Source: Roseovarius atlanticus (GTDB taxonomy: Bacteria; Pseudomonadota; Alphaproteobacteria; Rhodobacterales; Rhodobacteraceae). Taken from it: a stretch of 64,000 nt of DNA. A model generated the notes under the pieces. That model was not told the origin of the DNA and did not search any database. It saw only the letters and a list, made by a program, of their open reading frames with translations. The stretch lies in NCBI RefSeq assembly GCF_001441615.1, contig NZ_LAXJ01000007.1, positions 214,283-278,282 of the forward strand, read 5' to 3'. The translations under genes and the position numbers were made by a program. Positions 7,864 through 17,269 of the stretch are shown piece after piece (position 1 is the stretch's first letter; every line of letters starts with the position of its first letter).

Positions 7864-9284
7864 AACCGATCCCCGATCAGGAACTGCGCCGCCCGGTCCA
7901 GCCTTATATGCGGCGGCCCTTCTCCACGCTTCAGCGTCAGCCGCGCGGGTGCGAAATTCATCACCTCGTACTCGGCCTCCAGCCACGCCTCGGCCCCGTC
8001 CCGCGCCGGGCCCAGCAGGTGGGCCGGGTCCTCGGGCAACGCCCCGGGATAGAACGCCGCCTGCTTGCCGCGCTCGCCTTCGGGCGTCATCAGCGTACCG
8101 CGCACACAGTCCAGCGTCTGCCCGCCATGCTCTCGCGTTTCCTCGGTCGTGGCCCTGAGCGCGGCAATCGCCATTCCCGCCGTTTCGGCCCCGGCGAAAT
8201 CCGCCCGGTTGCGCGCATCCCGCATCAGCGCCTCTATGATACCCGTCAGGCGCCCATGCTGCGTATGGTGCAAATGGTCGGCCTTGGTGGCCGCGAACAG
8301 GATTTTCTCGACCCGCTGTCCGATCAGCAGCCTGGACAGGAAGGCGTTCCGCCCCGGCCGGAACGCCCCCAGGATATCGGCCATCGCGCGGCGCATGTCC
8401 TCGACTGCCTGCGGGCCGTTGTGAATGGCGCCTAGCGCATCGACCAGAACGACCTGCCGGTCGATCCTTGAGAAATGATCGCGGAAGAAGGGTTTGACCA
8501 CCTTGGATTTATAGGCCTCGAACCGCCGCTCCATCTCGCGCCAGAGCGACCGCCTTGGCGGGCTGTCGGGCGCGGGCAGCGGCGCGAAGGTCAGCACCGG
8601 AGAGCCGGCAAGATCGCCCGGCAGCAGGAACCGGCCCGGCGTGCAATCCGACAGCCCCGCCGCCCGCGCCGCGTTCAAATAGGCGGTGAACGCCTCGGCC
8701 AGCGACTGCGCCACGGGCTCCTCCAGCTTGGCCGTGGCATCCACTTCGCGGGCCAAGGCCAGAAAGCCCTGCGCCTGCTCGCGGCTTTCCAACCGGCCCA
8801 GGGTTTCTGCTGACCACTCGGCAAAGCTCTTGTCCATCAGGCCCAGGTCCAGCAGCCATTCGCCGGGGTAATCCACGATATCCAGGTGCACCGTCCGCGG
8901 CCCCTGCAATCCGGCCAGCAAGCCCGACGGGCGCACCCGCAGCGACAGGCGCAACTCCGACACGGTCCTTGTGCTGTCCGGCCAACGCGGCGTCTCGGCG
9001 GTCAGCGCCCCCAGGTGTTTTTCATACTCGAACCGGGGCAGCGTATCGTCGGGCTGCGGCTGCAAATAGGCCGCCGAAATGCGCCCCTCAGCGGCGGCGA
9101 CCAGCCCCGGCATTCGCCCGCGATCCATCAGGTTGGCCACCAGTGAGGTGATGAACACCGTCTTGCCCGCGCGGCTCAGCCCGGTGACGCCCAGCCGGAT
9201 CACCGGTTCCATGAACGCGCCCGACAGCGTGTCGCCCACGCGTTCCACCCCGCGCGTCAGCCCATCTGCGATATCCGAAAGCAC
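7860..9284 (-). CDS. YcjX-like P-loop ATPase (DUF463)
   Basis: About 474 residues. An early P-loop, GVTGLSRAGKT, is followed by VHLDIVDYPGEWLLDLGLM and later LVDALGAIHNGPQAVEDM, the usual layout of the YcjX family of stress-related GTPase/ATPase-like proteins. I favour the GTG at 9284 (MLSDIADGLTRGVERVG) because GAGAAGGGG sits before it and the family usually begins there. An ATG at 9332 would add 16 residues with no family resemblance. It is the first gene of the ycjX-GNAT-ycjF operon and divergent from truA. Confidence 0.85.
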   Translation of the reverse strand: MLSDIADGLTRGVERVGDTLSGAFMEPVIRLGVTGLSRAGKTVFITSLVANLMDRGRMPGLVAAAEGRISAAYLQPQPDDTLPRFEYEKHLGALTAETPRWPDSTRTVSELRLSLRVRPSGLLAGLQGPRTVHLDIVDYPGEWLLDLGLMDKSFAEWSAETLGRLESREQAQGFLALAREVDATAKLEEPVAQSLAEAFTAYLNAARAAGLSDCTPGRFLLPGDLAGSPVLTFAPLPAPDSPPRRSLWREMERRFEAYKSKVVKPFFRDHFSRIDRQVVLVDALGAIHNGPQAVEDMRRAMADILGAFRPGRNAFLSRLLIGQRVEKILFAATKADHLHHTQHGRLTGIIEALMRDARNRADFAGAETAGMAIAALRATTEETREHGGQTLDCVRGTLMTPEGERGKQAAFYPGALPEDPAHLLGPARDGAEAWLEAEYEVMNFAPARLTLKRGEGPPHIRLDRAAQFLIGDRL

Positions 9285-9391
9285 CAAACTGCCCCTTCTC
9301 TTTCCGCTAAAGATAGGCCGCACACCCGGCATGTGCCAGAGGGGAGCGTTGGGGGATTGTTCCGCGCCCCCGGTCGCGCTAAGCCCTTTTC

Positions 9392-10159
9392 ATGCCCCGC
9401 TATGCATTGAAAGTCGAATATAACGGCGCGCCCTTCGCCGGCTGGCAGCGACAGGCCGATCAGCCTTCGGTGCAAGGCGCGATCGAGGATGCGCTGGCGC
9501 GGCTGGAACCCGGCCCGCACACGATTGCGGCGGCGGGGCGCACCGATGCGGGGGTGCACGGGCTGGCACAGGTCGCACACTGCGACATGACCAAGAACTG
9601 GGACCCGTTCCGCCTGTCCGAGGCGTTGAATTATCACCTGAAGCCCCTGCCCGTCGCGATCCTCGACTGTGCGCAGGTCGCCGACGACTGGCACGCTCGG
9701 TTCTCGGCGATCGAGCGCCGATATCTCTTTCGACTGCTGGTCCGCCGCGCGCCGGCCACCCATGACAAGGGGCTGGTCTGGCGCGTGCAGAATCCGCTGG
9801 ATGTCGAGGCCATGCGCCAAGGTGCGGCCCACCTTGTCGGTCACCACGATTTCACCACCTTCCGCTCGACCATTTGCCAGGCGAAAAGCCCCATGAAAAC
9901 CCTGGATGACATCTCCATCACTCAGGTCGAGAACCTCAGCGGTCCGGAAATCCAGTTCCGGCTGCGCGCCCGATCCTTCCTGCACAACCAGGTCCGCAGC
10001 ATCGTCGGCACGCTGGAACGCGTTGGCGCCGGGGCCTGGGAGCCGGGTCAGATGAAAACCGCACTTGAGGCCTGCGACCGCGCTGCCTGCGGACCGGTTT
10101 GCCCGCCGCAGGGACTATACCTTGCGGGCGTAGGCTATCCCGAAGATCCTTTCGGGTGA
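9392..10159 (+). CDS. truA: tRNA pseudouridine synthase A
   Basis: 255 residues. The catalytic Asp lies in [10 protein letters not shown] near residue 52, and the YRY-type segment [11 protein letters not shown] follows. [22 protein letters not shown] is the C-terminal family signature. It makes pseudouridine at positions 38-40 of the anticodon arm. The start at 9392 ([21 protein letters not shown]) is canonical. A tRNA-Arg gene begins about 50 bases downstream on the same strand. Confidence 0.96.
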   Translation: MPRYALKVEYNGAPFAGWQRQADQPSVQGAIEDALARLEPGPHTIAAAGRTDAGVHGLAQVAHCDMTKNWDPFRLSEALNYHLKPLPVAILDCAQVADDWHARFSAIERRYLFRLLVRRAPATHDKGLVWRVQNPLDVEAMRQGAAHLVGHHDFTTFRSTICQAKSPMKTLDDISITQVENLSGPEIQFRLRARSFLHNQVRSIVGTLERVGAGAWEPGQMKTALEACDRAACGPVCPPQGLYLAGVGYPEDPFG

Positions 10160-10207
10160 TTTCGGCTTTGAATTCGCACCCGCGCTTGGGTAAGGCTTTC
10201 GCCAAGC

Positions 10208-10284
10208 GGTCCCGTAGCTCAACTGGATAGAGCAGCTGACTTCTAATCAGCAGGTTCGGGGTTCGAGTCCTCGCGGGATCGCCA
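10208..10284 (+). tRNA. tRNA-Arg (anticodon TCT)
   Basis: 77 bases including an encoded CCA. The acceptor GGTCCCG pairs with CGGGATC (one G-T pair). The anticodon stem GCTGA/TCAGC closes the loop CTTCTAA, giving anticodon TCT, and the T-arm carries GGTTCGAGTCC. It reads AGA codons, which are rare in a genome of this GC. Confidence 0.95.
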
Positions 10285-10311
10285 GAAGCTCCGTTGCAAA
10301 TCGCCGGAACG

Positions 10312-10339
10312 AAAAAAGGGGCGTTGCCGCCCCTTCTTC
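10312..10339. terminator. Bidirectional terminator, tRNA-Arg / iorB
   Basis: AAGGGGCG, loop TTGC, CGCCCCTT (10316-10335). Six As on the left become a U-run for the minus-strand iorB transcript, and CTTCTT follows on the right for the tRNA transcript. Confidence 0.8.
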
Positions 10340-10359
10340 CAAGTCTCGAGCAACCGGCC

Positions 10360-12558
10360 TCAGGCCAGCCCGTGCTGCGACATCGGCAGGCTGCGCACCC
10401 GCTCGCCTGTCGCCTTGTAAACCGCGTTGGCCACGGCAGGGCCGATGGGCGGCGTTCCGGGCTCGCCAATGCCGGTGGGCGCCTCGGTCGAGGGCACGAT
10501 ATGCACCTCAACCTGGGGCATGTCCGAAATGCGCAGCGGCATGTAGTCGGGGAAGTTGAACTGGTCCACCTCACCATCGGTCAGGGTGACCTGCTCGCGC
10601 AGGATCGACGACAGACCGTACCCCAAGGCGCCCTCGACTTGCGCCACGACGTTGTCGGGGTTGATCGGAACACCGCAATCCACGCCACACGTCACTTTCT
10701 CGACCTTGATCGTGCCGTCTTCGCGCAGTCGCACGTCAGCCACTTCGGCCACGTAGCTGCCAAAGCTCTTGTGCACGGCGATCCCGCGATACGTGCCTTC
10801 CGGCCCGGCCTCTCCGGCCTTTTCGACTGCAAGTTTCAGCACCCCGGCCAGCCGCGCGTCTTCTCCGAGATAGGACAGGCGAAACTCGACCGGGTCACGC
10901 CCGGCGGCCTCTGCCAATTCGTCCATCATGGTTTCCATGACATAGGCCGTGTGGGTGTGCCCGACCGAGCGCCACCACAGGACCGGCACGCCGACATCCG
11001 GGTGATGCACGTCGACTGAAAGGTCGGGAATGGCATAGGGTGTCGGGTGAATACCCTCGATCGTGGTATCGTCGACGCCGTTTTTGACCATGTATTGCTC
11101 GAAAGGTGTGCCCTTGGCGATGCTCTGGCTGACAATCCGATGCTCCCAGCCCGAGATGTTGCCGTCGGCATCGAGGCCCGCCCGCACCCGGTGCATCGTC
11201 AGGGGGCGATAATAGCCGCCCTTGATGTCATCCTCGCGGGTGTAGACCAGCTTGATGGGCCGCGCGTCGTGCCCGGCGTCCAGCCAGGCCTTGCCGATCG
11301 TCGCAGCTTCGGCGACCAGATGCGCGTCACCGGTGGCACGGCGCCCGAACGAGCCGCCGCCCCACTTAGTATGGATCTGCACTTGTCCCATCTCGAGCCC
11401 GAGAACCGATGCTGCCGTGCCGTGATCCACCGTCTGCAATTGCGAGCCACCCCAGAACTGCGCGGAACTGCCGTCAAAAAGAACGGTCATGTCCAGCGGC
11501 TCCATCGGCGCGTGGGCGAGATACGGAAAGACGTAATCCGCCTCGATGATCTTATCCGCCTGCTCCAGCTTGGCGGCGGCATCGCCCTTTGGTTCTGCGG
11601 GGTTTCCGGGCTGGTCCAGAAGGGCACGGAACTCTTGCATCAGCGCATCGGTGCCACGGGTCTCGCCCGAACCTTCGGTCCATTCCAGCGTCAGCGCGTC
11701 CCGCGCCTGCATCGCCTTCCACGTGGTCTCCGCCACCACGACGACGCCTTGCGGGATTTCAAGCACATCAAGTACGCCGTCCATCTCTTTCGCATCAGTC
11801 GCGTCCACCGACGCCAGCGTTGCCCCGAAACGAGGCGGGCGGGCCGTTACGGCAACCAGCCCGTCCTCAGGCTGCCTGTCGATACCGAACATGCCGACGC
11901 TGCCTTGCGTCTTTTGGGGCACGTCAACGCGGGCGAACGATTTGCCGATGTAAACCCAATCCCCGGGCGCCTTGAGCGCCACGTCTTCAGGCGGTTGCTG
12001 GCTGGCCGCGAGGCTCGCCAATTCGCCGAAAGTCGCGCTGTTTTCGCCAGCCGACAGCTTGCCCTCGGCTACGCCGATTTCGGAGGCGTCGACACCCCAT
12101 TCGCTTGCCGCCGCATTGACCAGCATTGCCCGGACGGTTGCGCCGGCCTTGCGATACTGCTCCCAGGAGTTGGGCATGGCGGTGGACCCGCCAGTGCCCT
12201 GCACGCCGAATGCGGTGTTGGCATAGACCTCGGGATTGGACGGCGCGAAATCGGTGGTCACCTGGTCCATCGAAGCATCAAGTTCCTCGGCCACCAGCGT
12301 GGCAAGACCCGACGCCGTGCCCTGCCCCATGTCAAGGTGCTTGCTGAGCACCAGGACGGTGTTGTCGGGCATCACGTGCACGAACGGCGTCACCAGCACT
12401 TCGCCTTGAGCGCCGGACTGGGCCAGACCGCGTACCGGCACGGCGGCACCAAGCAAAAGGCCACCGGCGGCACCGGCGGACATAGTCAGAAATCCGCGTC
12501 GCGTCGTCGTCATCGCGCGTGTCGCGGGCATCAGGTCGCGTTTGTCGATCAGTCTCAT
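10360..12558 (-). CDS. Molybdopterin-binding subunit, xanthine dehydrogenase family (IorB type)
   Basis: 732 residues from the ATG at 12558, one base after the stop of the Fe-S subunit, with GGAGG just before. A twin-arginine signal ([16 protein letters not shown]) near residue 20 points to export of the folded holoenzyme to the periplasm. The internal layout (a glycine-rich [12 protein letters not shown] segment near the middle, [17 protein letters not shown] near the end) matches the isoquinoline 1-oxidoreductase beta-subunit/aldehyde dehydrogenase group. The catalytic Glu is probably within EPGTPP. The substrate is unknown, likely an aldehyde or N-heterocycle. No cytochrome electron-acceptor gene accompanies it here. 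Confidence 0.88.
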   Translation of the reverse strand: MRLIDKRDLMPATRAMTTTRRGFLTMSAGAAGGLLLGAAVPVRGLAQSGAQGEVLVTPFVHVMPDNTVLVLSKHLDMGQGTASGLATLVAEELDASMDQVTTDFAPSNPEVYANTAFGVQGTGGSTAMPNSWEQYRKAGATVRAMLVNAAASEWGVDASEIGVAEGKLSAGENSATFGELASLAASQQPPEDVALKAPGDWVYIGKSFARVDVPQKTQGSVGMFGIDRQPEDGLVAVTARPPRFGATLASVDATDAKEMDGVLDVLEIPQGVVVVAETTWKAMQARDALTLEWTEGSGETRGTDALMQEFRALLDQPGNPAEPKGDAAAKLEQADKIIEADYVFPYLAHAPMEPLDMTVLFDGSSAQFWGGSQLQTVDHGTAASVLGLEMGQVQIHTKWGGGSFGRRATGDAHLVAEAATIGKAWLDAGHDARPIKLVYTREDDIKGGYYRPLTMHRVRAGLDADGNISGWEHRIVSQSIAKGTPFEQYMVKNGVDDTTIEGIHPTPYAIPDLSVDVHHPDVGVPVLWWRSVGHTHTAYVMETMMDELAEAAGRDPVEFRLSYLGEDARLAGVLKLAVEKAGEAGPEGTYRGIAVHKSFGSYVAEVADVRLREDGTIKVEKVTCGVDCGVPINPDNVVAQVEGALGYGLSSILREQVTLTDGEVDQFNFPDYMPLRISDMPQVEVHIVPSTEAPTGIGEPGTPPIGPAVANAVYKATGERVRSLPMSQHGLA

Positions 12559-12559
12559 C

Positions 12560-13018
12560 TTACGCCTCCATGATTTCTGCGGCCCTGTGAATGGCCTTGC
12601 GAATGCGGGCATAGGACGCACAGCGGCACAGGTTGCCGTCCATTGCCGTGTCGATATCTTCGTCTGTTGGCTTGGGCGTTTCTGCCAGCAGTGCCGAGGC
12701 CGACATTATCTGGCCCGACTGGCAGTAACCGCATTGCGGCACCTGCAGCTCGACCCAGGCTTCCTGGATTGCCTTGGCGGCATCGCTTTCAACGCCTTCG
12801 ATCGTCGTGACGGTCGCCCCGTCCAGATCACCCAGATAGGTCTGGCAGGATCGCGTCGGCACGCCGTCGATATGCACTGTGCACGCCCCGCAAGCGGCCA
12901 CCCCGCAGCCAAATTTCGTGCCTGTCATCTTGAGTTCATCACGCAGCGCCCAAAGCAAAGGCATATCCGGGCTTGCGTCGATTTGGGTTTCTTTTCCGTT
13001 GAGGGTGAATGAAATCAT
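12560..13018 (-). CDS. (2Fe-2S)-binding subunit, xanthine dehydrogenase family (IorA type)
   Basis: 152 residues. The plant-ferredoxin cluster is [16 protein letters not shown], and the helical second cluster is CGYCQSGQ ... [12 protein letters not shown]. Together they give the two [2Fe-2S] centres that pass electrons from the molybdenum site. It is translationally adjacent to the large subunit (TAAG then ATG). It has no signal peptide, as expected if the TAT signal on the large subunit carries both out. It lies 160 bases after the DadA-like gene on the same strand. Confidence 0.93.
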   Translation of the reverse strand: MISFTLNGKETQIDASPDMPLLWALRDELKMTGTKFGCGVAACGACTVHIDGVPTRSCQTYLGDLDGATVTTIEGVESDAAKAIQEAWVELQVPQCGYCQSGQIMSASALLAETPKPTDEDIDTAMDGNLCRCASYARIRKAIHRAAEIMEA

Positions 13019-13178
13019 GTCTGGCTCCTATCCCTGTTGGCAGTCGCTGGAACGTCAAACCGGCGCGAAGAGTGCGCCTGTGTTTTTGCAACTTACGAGT
13101 TAGGACGGATCTTCAAAAGTCGATACCGCAGACGCGGGCCGCACATAGGTGCGTTCATCTACGCACAGCAATTTGGCG

Positions 13179-14432
13179 TCAGCGGCTGAAACGCCCGGGC
13201 GCGAATGGGGCAACGTCGATATTCGGATGCTTCCCCGAGATCATCTGCGCCAGAATGCGACCGGTTTTCGGGCCCGCCGTCAGGCCAACGTGGTCGTGGC
13301 CAAAGCCGGTATACGCGCCGACAACCCCCGGAACGGGACCGATCATGGGCAGCGAATCCGTCATTGCCGGCCGGTGCCCCATCCAGCGCGTCGTTTCTTT
13401 CCACCGCAAGTCCGGCAACGCCTTCTTCAGATAGCGCAGGAACATCCGGTAAGGCGCTTCGGGCGGCGGCGCATCGAAACCGCCGTAGCCCACCATTCCC
13501 GCAAGCCGGATGCGGCCGTCCATCGGCGTGATAACGAACTTGCCGACCTCAAACATCAAAGGGGCTCGGGGCGTTTGTGACGGTTCCCACAACTCGATGT
13601 GAAAACCACTTTCGGGATGCAGGGGAACGACGAGCCCCAGAGAGCGGGTCAACGCCTTCGACCAAGCACCAGTTGCAATCACGACTGTGTCACAAGCCAG
13701 GGTCTCACCCGCGATACATAGTCCCCGAACCTGCCCTCTCTCCTTGTCGATCCCTGTGACCTCGCCACGCACGAACTTGACCCCAAGACGTTCGGCCGCC
13801 GACGCCAGCGCTTTCACATATGCGCCGGGGTCAGAAATGCGCCCGTGGTTGGGCATCCTGACCGCGCAACCGATCGCGTCGCCGTAAGCCGGGTCATATT
13901 TGCGGAAAGCGTCACGATCCATGACCGAGAAATCGAAACCTTGCGCTGTGCGCGTGTCCCAGGAAAAGCGGTCGGCCTCGAAGCCAGACCTGTCCGTATA
14001 GCCGTAAACATAATCGCAGGGCTGGACGTACCGCTCGGCCGGCGTTCCGGCAGCCAATGCCTGGTGGTCGGCAAGACTGTCGCCAATCAAAGGCAGGATC
14101 GCGTCGGCGCGCGTGCGCGCGGCACTTGCAGACGCATAACGCAGATACTGAAACAGCCACGGCGCCAACGCCGGAAGGTGCCGCAGTCTCAGGTACAAGG
14201 GTTCGCGCGGATCCAGCGCCATGCGCGGCGCCTTGCGCAGCAGCCCCGGCCCCGGCACTGGCAAAGTCGCGGCGGACGCAAGAAGGCCGGCGTTGCCAAA
14301 GCTGGTCGCCTCGCCCGGTGCTGACCTGTCGACCAGCGTGACATTCTGTCCGTCCCGCGCCAGCCAAAGCGCGGTGGATACACCGACGATGCCGGCGCCG
14401 ATCACGGCCACGTTGCGCGTAATGTTTGTCAT
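13179..14432 (-). CDS. DadA-like FAD-dependent amine/D-amino acid dehydrogenase
   Basis: 417 residues. The Rossmann motif VAVIGAGIVGVSTALWLARDG is at the N-terminus, the family's FGNAGLLA segment near residue 45, and WMGHRPAMTDSLPMIGPVPG towards the C-terminus. It is a flavoprotein oxidising D-amino acids or N-alkylated amines such as sarcosine-like compounds. It starts 31 bases after the CdhR-type regulator on the same strand, so it may share its transcript. A link to methylamine groups released from glycine betaine is possible but not shown. Confidence 0.85.
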   Translation of the reverse strand: MTNITRNVAVIGAGIVGVSTALWLARDGQNVTLVDRSAPGEATSFGNAGLLASAATLPVPGPGLLRKAPRMALDPREPLYLRLRHLPALAPWLFQYLRYASASAARTRADAILPLIGDSLADHQALAAGTPAERYVQPCDYVYGYTDRSGFEADRFSWDTRTAQGFDFSVMDRDAFRKYDPAYGDAIGCAVRMPNHGRISDPGAYVKALASAAERLGVKFVRGEVTGIDKERGQVRGLCIAGETLACDTVVIATGAWSKALTRSLGLVVPLHPESGFHIELWEPSQTPRAPLMFEVGKFVITPMDGRIRLAGMVGYGGFDAPPPEAPYRMFLRYLKKALPDLRWKETTRWMGHRPAMTDSLPMIGPVPGVVGAYTGFGHDHVGLTAGPKTGRILAQMISGKHPNIDVAPFAPGRFSR

Positions 14433-14463
14433 TGGCGCAGCTTTAGCGGCAGTCTGATCGCTG

Positions 14464-15408
14464 TCAATGGCGCCGCAAATCGCGCGGGGTTGTCCCGTAT
14501 TGCCGTTTTATGGCGCGGGTCATGGCCGCCGGCGAGTCGTAGCCACATCGCACCGCGATCTCGGCAATTCCCAGATTGCTGTCCTCGATAAATTTGCGTG
14601 CCGCCGCAAGCCGTAGGTGGCGATAGACTTTGCCCGGCGGCGCGCCCAACCTGGACCGAAAACGCCGGTCGAGCGTGCGCGGTTGACAGGACAGGCGCTG
14701 TGCAAGCTGCTGAACGGAGATGGGATTTTCAATCGTATCCCGCATCAACTGCAGGCCCTTGCGCACCAGCGGATCCGTAACTTGCGCCGTGCGGCTTCCG
14801 CCCACGGGTGGGTCGCCTTGCAGGAACAACGCCTCGACATCCAATCGAACAGACATTCCTAGGTGCTGGGCGATCAGGTCCAGCGTCAGATCCAGCGCCG
14901 ACATCGCCCCTGCACACGTGATCACGCTACCATCACTCAGAACATGCGCCCGCTCCGCCTCGACGGCGAGGAAGCGCTCGGTAAAGGCATCGAGCAGGTC
15001 CCAGTGAACCGTCGCGCGCTTTCCGTCAAGCAGGCCGGCTGCCGCCAACAGCCAGGGACCTGCATCAAGCCCCACCATCCGGTTGGTTTGCCGGGCAGCT
15101 TCACGCAAACCCCGACGGGTCATTGGCGTGTCATGTGCCTCGTGTCCGTAGCTGGCCAGTACGAAAAGGTAATCGACCTTCGGCATCTGAGACAGCGAAC
15201 ATCGGGCGATCATCTCGATATCACTGGAAGACCGTGTCGGTCCGCCGTCGAGGCTTATCACCGTCCAGTCGAAGAAAGCGCCCGGTCCAAGCGTATTGGC
15301 CGCACGCAAAGGCTCTATGCAATTGGCCAGGCACAGGTTGGAAAAGCGATCAAAAAGCAGAAAGCCGATCCGCGTGGGTGAAGAAGCTGAATTTGTCCAT
15401 TCCGGCAT
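14464..15408 (-). CDS. cdhR: GlxA/CdhR-type AraC-family regulator
   Basis: 314 residues. A DJ-1/PfpI-like N-terminal domain (IGFLLFDRFSNLCLANCIEPLRAAN, about 13-190) is followed by an AraC HTH pair (about 215-314, with QPRTLDRRFRSRLG and IAEIAVRCGYDSPAAMTRAIKRQYG). This architecture is that of CdhR/GbdR, which sense carnitine or glycine betaine. It is divergent from the carnitine operon with only 76 bases between, supporting a local activator role. CdhR as opposed to GbdR is an inference from the neighbours. Confidence 0.82.
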   Translation of the reverse strand: MPEWTNSASSPTRIGFLLFDRFSNLCLANCIEPLRAANTLGPGAFFDWTVISLDGGPTRSSSDIEMIARCSLSQMPKVDYLFVLASYGHEAHDTPMTRRGLREAARQTNRMVGLDAGPWLLAAAGLLDGKRATVHWDLLDAFTERFLAVEAERAHVLSDGSVITCAGAMSALDLTLDLIAQHLGMSVRLDVEALFLQGDPPVGGSRTAQVTDPLVRKGLQLMRDTIENPISVQQLAQRLSCQPRTLDRRFRSRLGAPPGKVYRHLRLAAARKFIEDSNLGIAEIAVRCGYDSPAAMTRAIKRQYGTTPRDLRRH

Positions 15409-15484
15409 GATTTTTGTCTTTTACCGCAAGATTTATGTCATTCCCAGCGCGATATGCTGATGTCAGCAAAAGGAGGCTTCTTCC

Positions 15485-16396
15485 ATGCCACTCGCCATGA
15501 ACCGAGACGTTTTCATCACGTGCGCCGTAACAGGCTCGGGCGGAACACAAGACAAGAGCCCCCACGTGCCTCGCAGCCCGAAAGCGATTGCCGACAGCGC
15601 CATCGCCGCCGCTAGGGCTGGGGCGGCGGTGGTGCATTGCCACGTGCGGGATCCCGAGACCGGGGTGCCGTCGCGGGACGTGGGCATGTTCCGCGAGGTG
15701 ACCGAGCGCATTCGGGATGCCGAGGTCGACGTGGTTTTGAACCTCACCGCCGGGATGGGCGGGGACATGGTATTCGGCGATGTCGAGAGCCCGCTGCCGC
15801 TGAACGAGGGCGCGACCGACATGATCGGCGCGACCGAACGTGTGGCGCATGTGGCCGAATGCCGCCCGGAAATCTGCACGCTGGATTGCGGCACGATGAA
15901 CTTTGCCGAGGCCGATTACGTCATGACGAACACGCCCGGAATGCTGACGGCGATGGGTCGAATGATGACCGAGCTGGGCGTGAAGCCCGAGATCGAGGCC
16001 TTTGACACAGGCCATTTATGGTACGCAAAACAGCTGGTTAGCGACGGCGTGCTGGACAGTCCCGCGCTGGTGCAGCTGTGCATGGGCGTTCCGTGGGGGG
16101 CGCCGGACGACCTCAATACCTTCATGGCGATGGTCAACAACATACCCGACGACTGGACCTTCAGCGCCTTCGGGCTGGGCCGCAACCAGATGCCCTATGT
16201 CGCCGCCTCGGTGCTGGCGGGGGGCAACGTGCGGGTCGGGCTGGAAGACAACCTGATGCTGGACAAGGGCGTGCTGGCCACCAACGAAGAGCTCGTGACG
16301 CGCGCGAAAGAGATCATCGAAAGGCTGGGCGCCCGCGTCGTCGGGCCCGAGGACGTGCGCAAGAAGCTGGGCCTGACCAAGCGGGCGCCGGTCTGA
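15485..16396 (+). CDS. cdhC: BKACE family: 3-dehydrocarnitine cleavage enzyme
   Basis: 303 residues. The beta-keto acid cleavage enzyme signature VVHCHVRDPETG (metal-binding His pair) lies near residue 48. EICTLDCGTMNF and a C-terminal LGLTKRA complete the family pattern. Members condense a beta-keto acid with acetyl-CoA. With a carnitine dehydrogenase-thioesterase fusion downstream, the substrate is most likely 3-dehydrocarnitine, giving acetoacetate and betainyl-CoA. AGGAGG stands 9 bases before the ATG. It is the first gene of a plus-strand operon. The family call is firm, the substrate inferred. Confidence 0.88.
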   Translation: MPLAMNRDVFITCAVTGSGGTQDKSPHVPRSPKAIADSAIAAARAGAAVVHCHVRDPETGVPSRDVGMFREVTERIRDAEVDVVLNLTAGMGGDMVFGDVESPLPLNEGATDMIGATERVAHVAECRPEICTLDCGTMNFAEADYVMTNTPGMLTAMGRMMTELGVKPEIEAFDTGHLWYAKQLVSDGVLDSPALVQLCMGVPWGAPDDLNTFMAMVNNIPDDWTFSAFGLGRNQMPYVAASVLAGGNVRVGLEDNLMLDKGVLATNEELVTRAKEIIERLGARVVGPEDVRKKLGLTKRAPV

Positions 16397-16404
16397 AAAT
16401 GGCT

Positions 16405-16430
16405 GTCGGTATCGCGTCGGTATTTGGGTG
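16405..16430 (-). repeat. Dispersed 26-base repeat, copy 2
   Basis: On the minus strand it reads CACCCAAATACCGACG then CGATACCGAC. It differs at two positions from 5781-5806. It lies in the 76-base gap between the BKACE and SDR genes. Confidence 0.75.
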
Positions 16431-16472
16431 GCGTCGCGTCGGTGCCATCTGCGCCTGCCGGACAACCCGGCC

Positions 16473-17237
16473 ATGAGCCGCCGCGTGGTCATCACCGCCG
16501 GCGCGTCGGGCATCGGCAAGCGACTGGCCGAGCGGTTCCTTGAGATGGGCGACCGCGTGGCGATTTGCGACGCTGATCCAGTGGCCGTCGCCGCTATGGC
16601 CGACGCGAATCCATCGCTTATCGCGCAACAGGCCGATGTCACCGATGAGGCCCAGATGGACGGCTTTCTGGGCCAGGTCGAAGGTGAATGGGGCGGGGCC
16701 GACGTGGTCTGTGCCAATGCCGGAACCGGCGGACAGGCGGGGCTGATCGAGGACCTCGACTATGCCGCGTGGCAGCAGTGCGTCGCGGTCAACTTGCACG
16801 GGTCGTTCCTGACCTGCCGCTGGGCCGCGCGGGTGATGCGTGCGCAAGGGTCCGGGTTGATCGTGCTGACGACCTCGACCGCAGGGCAATGGGGTTATCC
16901 CTATCGCTCGCCCTATTCTTCGGCCAAGTGGGCGCTTGTGGGCCTGACCAAGACGCTGGCGATGGAGCTGGGGCCGGCGGGCGTGCGGGTGAACGCCATC
17001 GCCCCCGGCGCGGTGGAAGGCGACCGGATGGACCGGGTCGTGGCCATGGAGGCCGCCGCCAGCGGCAAGACCGAGGACGAAGTGCGCGCGCGATACGTCA
17101 AGGGTGTCAGCCTGCGCTCCTGGGTCACCGCCGACGACCTGGCCGATATGGTGCTGTTTCTCGCCTCGCCGGGCGCGTCGAAGATCTCGGGTCAGGTTAT
17201 GGCGGTGGATGGCCACACCGAGACACTGGTGCCATGA
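16473..17237 (+). CDS. Short-chain dehydrogenase/reductase
   Basis: 254 residues from the ATG at 16473. The cofactor motif is TAGASGIGK, then NAGTGG. The catalytic serine sits in TTSTAGQWG, with YSSAK as the Tyr/Lys pair, followed by VRVNAIAPG. It is a classical cytosolic SDR. The operon makes acetoacetate, so a 3-hydroxybutyrate-dehydrogenase-like reaction is a possibility, but nothing in the sequence fixes the substrate. The 15 extra codons of the longer frame overlap a repeat and are rejected. Confidence 0.85.
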   Translation: MSRRVVITAGASGIGKRLAERFLEMGDRVAICDADPVAVAAMADANPSLIAQQADVTDEAQMDGFLGQVEGEWGGADVVCANAGTGGQAGLIEDLDYAAWQQCVAVNLHGSFLTCRWAARVMRAQGSGLIVLTTSTAGQWGYPYRSPYSSAKWALVGLTKTLAMELGPAGVRVNAIAPGAVEGDRMDRVVAMEAAASGKTEDEVRARYVKGVSLRSWVTADDLADMVLFLASPGASKISGQVMAVDGHTETLVP

Positions 17238-17269
17238 TGCGCGTGAAGCATCACGACATGAGGTACACC

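Noticed and set aside
16688..17257. N-terminal extension of the lipocalin frame into the SDR gene
   Set aside because: This part is the SDR gene read in another frame; the lipobox leader and the GAGG site fix the real start at 17270.
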